DNA from: Clostridia bacterium
Lineage (GTDB): Bacteria; Bacillota; Clostridia; DUPQ01
DNA length: 9,251 nucleotides
NCBI GenBank assembly: GCA_030592355.1
Contig: JAUVJE010000092.1
Span: forward strand, 1-9,251
Direction: 5' to 3'
A program made the position numbers and the translations under genes. The notes under the pieces were generated by a model that saw nothing but the letters and a program-made list of their open reading frames with translations, had not been told where the DNA came from and did not search any database. Below are positions 7,182 to 9,251 of the stretch, piece by piece. Numbering within the stretch: the stretch's first letter is position 1; every line of letters begins with the position of its first letter.

Positions 7182-8120
7182 TTACTTTATTTGTATGACT
7201 GTGTTATCAAGTACCTCGCTGATTATTTCACTATACTGAACGCCCTTGAGCCTTGCCTCTTGGTTCAAAACAAGCCTGTGGGCAAGCACAGCCGATGCGA
7301 GTCCTTTGACATCATCAGGAGTGACAAAGGTTCTGCCTTCCATAAAAGCCCTGGCCTGAGACGCTTTCATTAAGAATAAAGCTGCTCTCGGACTGCATCC
7401 AAGCTTAACCTGTTCATGGTCTCTTGTAGCTGCTACAATTCGAACTATGTAGTCATTGATTTTTTCATTCACGGTAATGCTTCGCACAGCTGCCCTGATA
7501 TCGATTATCATCTGCGCATCGGCAACCTGTTTCAAGCTGCTCATCGGATCTTGATCCCTGTATATTTCAAGGATTTTCTTCTCCATTGAGAATGTAGGAT
7601 ATCCAATTGAAATCTTCATGAGGAACCTGTCCAGCTGCGCCTCGGGCAACGGGTATGTTCCCAAGTATTCTACAGGATTTTGAGTCGCCAGCACCATGAA
7701 TGGATTGGGTATCGGATAGGTAACACCATCTACTGTTACCTGCCGCTCCTCCATAACTTCCAGCATACTTGCCTGGGTTTTGGGAGATGTCCTGTTTATT
7801 TCGTCAGCCAATATGATATTACTCATTATGTTGCCGGGTTTATACTCAAATTCTCCGGTTTTCATATTGTACATTGAAAATCCGGTTATATCAGAAGGCA
7901 GTATGTCCGGAGTGAACTGAATTCTCTTAAAATTCAACCCAAGTGATTTTGCAAGGGCGGAAACAAGACTCGTTTTTCCTATACCCGGTACATCTTCTAT
8001 CAGAATATGCCCGTCGGCAATCAAACCGGTCACCACAAGGCCGACAACTTCTCTTTTTCCGATAATAACTTTTTCAATATTGTCTATAATTTTTACGGGC
8101 AAAGTCTTGAGTTCACTCAT
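7182..8120 (-). CDS. MoxR-family AAA+ ATPase
   Basis: A 312-residue cytoplasmic AAA+ chaperone-like ATPase of the MoxR group, full family length. Seen directly: Walker A DVPGIGKT (43-50), Walker B ILADEINR (103-110) with Asp106/Glu107, sensor 1 ATQNP (145-149), the region LPEAQLDRF (158-166) with the arginine finger candidate Arg165, sensor 2 GCSPRAALF (241-249) with Arg245, and a C-terminal lid helix bundle. MoxR proteins couple ATP hydrolysis to assembly or activation of partner proteins, here most likely the DUF58 and transglutaminase products downstream. AAGGAG lies eight bases before the ATG. It is the first gene of the three-gene operon, and no motif residue is missing. The specific client is inferred from operon structure only. 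Confidence 0.96.
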   Translation of the reverse strand: MSELKTLPVKIIDNIEKVIIGKREVVGLVVTGLIADGHILIEDVPGIGKTSLVSALAKSLGLNFKRIQFTPDILPSDITGFSMYNMKTGEFEYKPGNIMSNIILADEINRTSPKTQASMLEVMEERQVTVDGVTYPIPNPFMVLATQNPVEYLGTYPLPEAQLDRFLMKISIGYPTFSMEKKILEIYRDQDPMSSLKQVADAQMIIDIRAAVRSITVNEKINDYIVRIVAATRDHEQVKLGCSPRAALFLMKASQARAFMEGRTFVTPDDVKGLASAVLAHRLVLNQEARLKGVQYSEIISEVLDNTVIQIK

Positions 8121-8144
8121 ATCTGTTGCTCCTTGAAATTTTCA

Positions 8145-8157
8145 CCGGTTTTACCGG
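8145..8157. repeat. Short GC-rich inverted repeat in the moxR leader
   Basis: CCGGT (8145-8149), TTT, ACCGG (8153-8157) stands out as a GC-rich palindrome in an AT-rich leader, about 10 bases upstream of the moxR Shine-Dalgarno. It could be an operator half-site pair or a small RNA hairpin. The 3-base loop and 5-bp stem are marginal. Confidence 0.3.
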
Positions 8158-8181
8158 ATATAAATTTGAAATATCTATTTT

Positions 8182-8190
8182 ACTATATCA
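8182..8190 (-). promoter_or_regulatory. Candidate extended -10 of the moxR operon
   Basis: On the minus strand TGATATAGT is a TGN-TATAGT extended -10. No good -35 is found 15-18 bases upstream, consistent with extended -10 promoters but leaving the call weak. The predicted leader is about 55 nt. Confidence 0.3.
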
Positions 8191-8300
8191 TTCCCACCAA
8201 TCATAAACACCTGAAACTCATAAATGTTCACAAAAAATTCACAATTTGCACTACTTGGAAATTTCATTGCAATATTGAGTTTGGCAGGTTCTTATTGGTG

Positions 8301-8306
8301 TATAAT
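8301..8306 (+). promoter_or_regulatory. Candidate -10 of the DUF3604-like gene
   Basis: A perfect TATAAT. The best upstream hexamer, TTGGCA (8281-8286), is only 14 bases away, shorter than the usual 16-18, so the promoter is uncertain. A start near 8313 would give a leader of about 140 nt containing all three repeat units. Confidence 0.35.
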
Positions 8307-8321
8307 CTAGGTACACTCTTT

Positions 8322-8346
8322 TTTGAACTTCCTTCGGGTATTCAAA
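8322..8346 (+). repeat. Leader repeat unit 1 (hairpin-forming)
   Basis: The 21-nt core at 8326-8346 is flanked so that TTTGAA (8322-8327) pairs with TTCAAA (8341-8346), with CC/GG pairs and a TTC loop inside. The core differs from units 2 and 3 at two positions each. Confidence 0.7.
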
Positions 8347-8356
8347 GATTTACGTT

Positions 8357-8381
8357 TTTGAACTCCCTTCTGGTATTCAAA
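8357..8381 (+). repeat. Leader repeat unit 2 (hairpin-forming)
   Basis: The core at 8361-8381 begins 35 bases after that of unit 1. TTTGAA (8357-8362) pairs with TTCAAA (8376-8381), and two more T-A pairs can extend the stem outward. A partial extra copy (ATTCAAAG) follows at 8383-8390. Confidence 0.7.
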
Positions 8382-8419
8382 AATTCAAAGAGATATAAGG
8401 ACTGCCCCAGGGTAAAACG

Positions 8420-8442
8420 GCAACTCCCTTCGGGTATTTAAA
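8420..8442 (+). repeat. Leader repeat unit 3, next to the ribosome binding site
   Basis: The core at 8422-8442 keeps AACTCCCTTCGGGTATT and ends in TTTAAA, so the outer stem seen in units 1 and 2 is largely lost while the inner CCC/GGG is perfect. It starts 61 bases after the unit 2 core. Only two bases separate it from the AAGGAG Shine-Dalgarno (8445-8450). Confidence 0.65.
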
Positions 8443-8456
8443 ACAAGGAGACACCT

Positions 8457-9251
8457 ATGTACGGAACAGGAAAAGCAAGCATTAATATAAACAGTTTGAA
8501 AGCAGGCGAACGTGGTGTTTTTACAATTGTCTACGAAACCGGTGAATACGGTATAGACGACAGTGGTGAAATTATTATCACAAGAAGGGATGTATGCGAC
8601 TCCGCCATTCCGCAGTTCGACGATCCTAAGAAAGAGGGCTATGTGTCTGTTTCAACTGATTCTGACGCAACACTGGTTGTTGCATATCTGCCTGCAAGAT
8701 ATATCAGACCCTGGAAAGCATGCATTTCCATAAAGGTGCGGGACGGTTCCCTCTATCCCGGTGAAAAGGTGTACATAAGGTTCGGCGACAACACCGGTCC
8801 GGGTTATAGAATTCAAACTTATCCCGAAACCGAGCATATTTTCAGAATTCTTGCAGACTGCGCAGGCAGCGGCAACTTCTATGATCTTGATAAAAGTCCC
8901 GCCATTACTATTTCAGGCGGCGATGTGAAAACCGTTGAAGCCAACGGGCCGTCTACGGTAAAACCCGGAACCCCCTTTTCTATATTGGTACGGGCCATGG
9001 ACTATTACGGAAACATCGCTGATGGATTTTCCGGCTTTGCGACCTTTAGCATTGACAATATGGAAAGAATCATCAGCCTTGTAAACGGCATTGCTGAGAT
9101 AAATGATATTGTTCTTTCTTCGGAAGGCATATTCGCCCCGGAAATATCGCTGCCGGGGCAGGATATTGAGGGAAAAGGCAATCCTGTGATGTGTTCAAAC
9201 GATATATCTAATATCTTCTGGGGCGATATGCACGGACAGACAAAGGAAACC
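8457..9251 (+). CDS. DUF3604/PHP-like protein, 5' part (3' end outside window)
   Basis: An open frame of 265 codons runs from an ATG at 8457 (AAGGAG six bases upstream) to the window edge without a stop. The first 250 or so residues look beta-rich and have no signal peptide or membrane helix. They include PARYIRPWKACISIKVRDG (79-97), GEKVYIRFGD (102-111) and a segment resembling an Ig-like fold (KPGTPFSILVRAMDYYGN, about 170-187). The last residues, IFWGDMHGQTKET (253-265), match the start of the metallohydrolase domain in DUF3604-type proteins, where GDxHxxT supplies the first metal ligands as in PHP domains (Asp257, His259). The substrate is unknown; a phosphoesterase or other hydrolase activity is only a family-level guess. 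The N-terminal region is probably an accessory beta-sandwich. It is divergent from moxR and preceded by a repeat-bearing leader. Confidence 0.65.
   Translation, partial: MYGTGKASININSLKAGERGVFTIVYETGEYGIDDSGEIIITRRDVCDSAIPQFDDPKKEGYVSVSTDSDATLVVAYLPARYIRPWKACISIKVRDGSLYPGEKVYIRFGDNTGPGYRIQTYPETEHIFRILADCAGSGNFYDLDKSPAITISGGDVKTVEANGPSTVKPGTPFSILVRAMDYYGNIADGFSGFATFSIDNMERIISLVNGIAEINDIVLSSEGIFAPEISLPGQDIEGKGNPVMCSNDISNIFWGDMHGQTKET

Larger units (their letters stand above)
8121..8456. other. Divergent intergenic region with candidate promoters, inverted repeats and a leader repeat array
   Basis: This 336-bp gap separates moxR (leftward) from the DUF3604-like gene (rightward). It holds a candidate extended -10 for moxR, a TATAAT for the rightward gene, and three related 21-nt units listed separately. 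Smaller symmetric elements are CCGGT-TTT-ACCGG at 8145-8157 in the moxR leader, GATAT-9-ATATC at 8157-8175 near its predicted start, and GTGTA-9-TACAC at 8298-8316 over the rightward -10. These could be operators, but short palindromes are common in AT-rich DNA. I see no convincing protein-coding gene in the gap. Confidence 0.6.

Noticed and set aside
8281..8300. Sigma-54 promoter (TTGGCAGG)
   Set aside because: The -24-like GG is present, but no TTGC element occurs at the required spacing.
8007..8441. Plus-strand 144-residue ORF from moxR into the intergenic region
   Set aside because: Half of it is antisense to moxR, and it runs through the promoter and repeat region with AT-rich, non-protein-like composition.
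8322..8442. CRISPR array
   Set aside because: Only three short units with unequal spacing (35 and 61 bases), spacers of very different length, internal symmetry and no cas genes nearby.

Overview
The window looks like a chromosomal segment of a low-to-moderate GC Firmicute, most likely an anaerobic Clostridia member. The signs are strong purine-rich Shine-Dalgarno sites, tightly packed genes that overlap or are separated by a few bases, and a FeoA/FeoB/Cys-rich peptide/Fur cluster typical of anaerobic Gram-positives. This placement is inference from gene content and style; no rRNA or other direct taxonomic marker is present.

Left edge (1-744, minus strand): the first 248 codons of diaminopimelate epimerase (dapF), cut by the window edge, with a good promoter at 788-816. 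It is divergent from the next operon.

Iron block (844-3518, plus strand): feoA, feoB, a 52-residue Cys-rich membrane peptide and a Fur-family regulator form one operon with overlapping or nearly touching genes. A strong sigma-A-type promoter overlaps a 12/19 match to the Fur box, so the operon may be shut off by its own last gene. FeoB imports Fe(II), FeoA and the small peptide are accessory parts, and Fur reads iron status. Three things are odd: a dnaX-type A AAA AAG slippery heptamer at the feoA stop that could make a FeoA-FeoB fusion, loss of the G4 guanine-recognition motif in the FeoB G domain, and a basic Gly/Arg/His-rich tail on FeoA.

Middle block (3501-8120, minus strand): a MoxR-type AAA+ ATPase, a DUF58 protein and a large membrane-anchored transglutaminase-like protein form an operon of a common but poorly understood type (MoxR chaperone, DUF58 partner, surface TGase). 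Its last gene converges on fur and overlaps it by 18 bp.

Right edge (8121-9251): a 336-bp divergent intergenic region contains candidate promoters in both directions and three copies of a hairpin-forming 21-nt repeat. It leads into the 5' part (265 codons, cut by the window edge) of a gene resembling DUF3604/PHP-like metallohydrolases, whose metal-binding motif has just begun at the edge.

I see no mobile element, CRISPR array, tRNA or rRNA. Most of the window is recognisable. The less explained parts are the leader repeats at 8322-8442, the feoA/feoB junction and the altered FeoB G domain.
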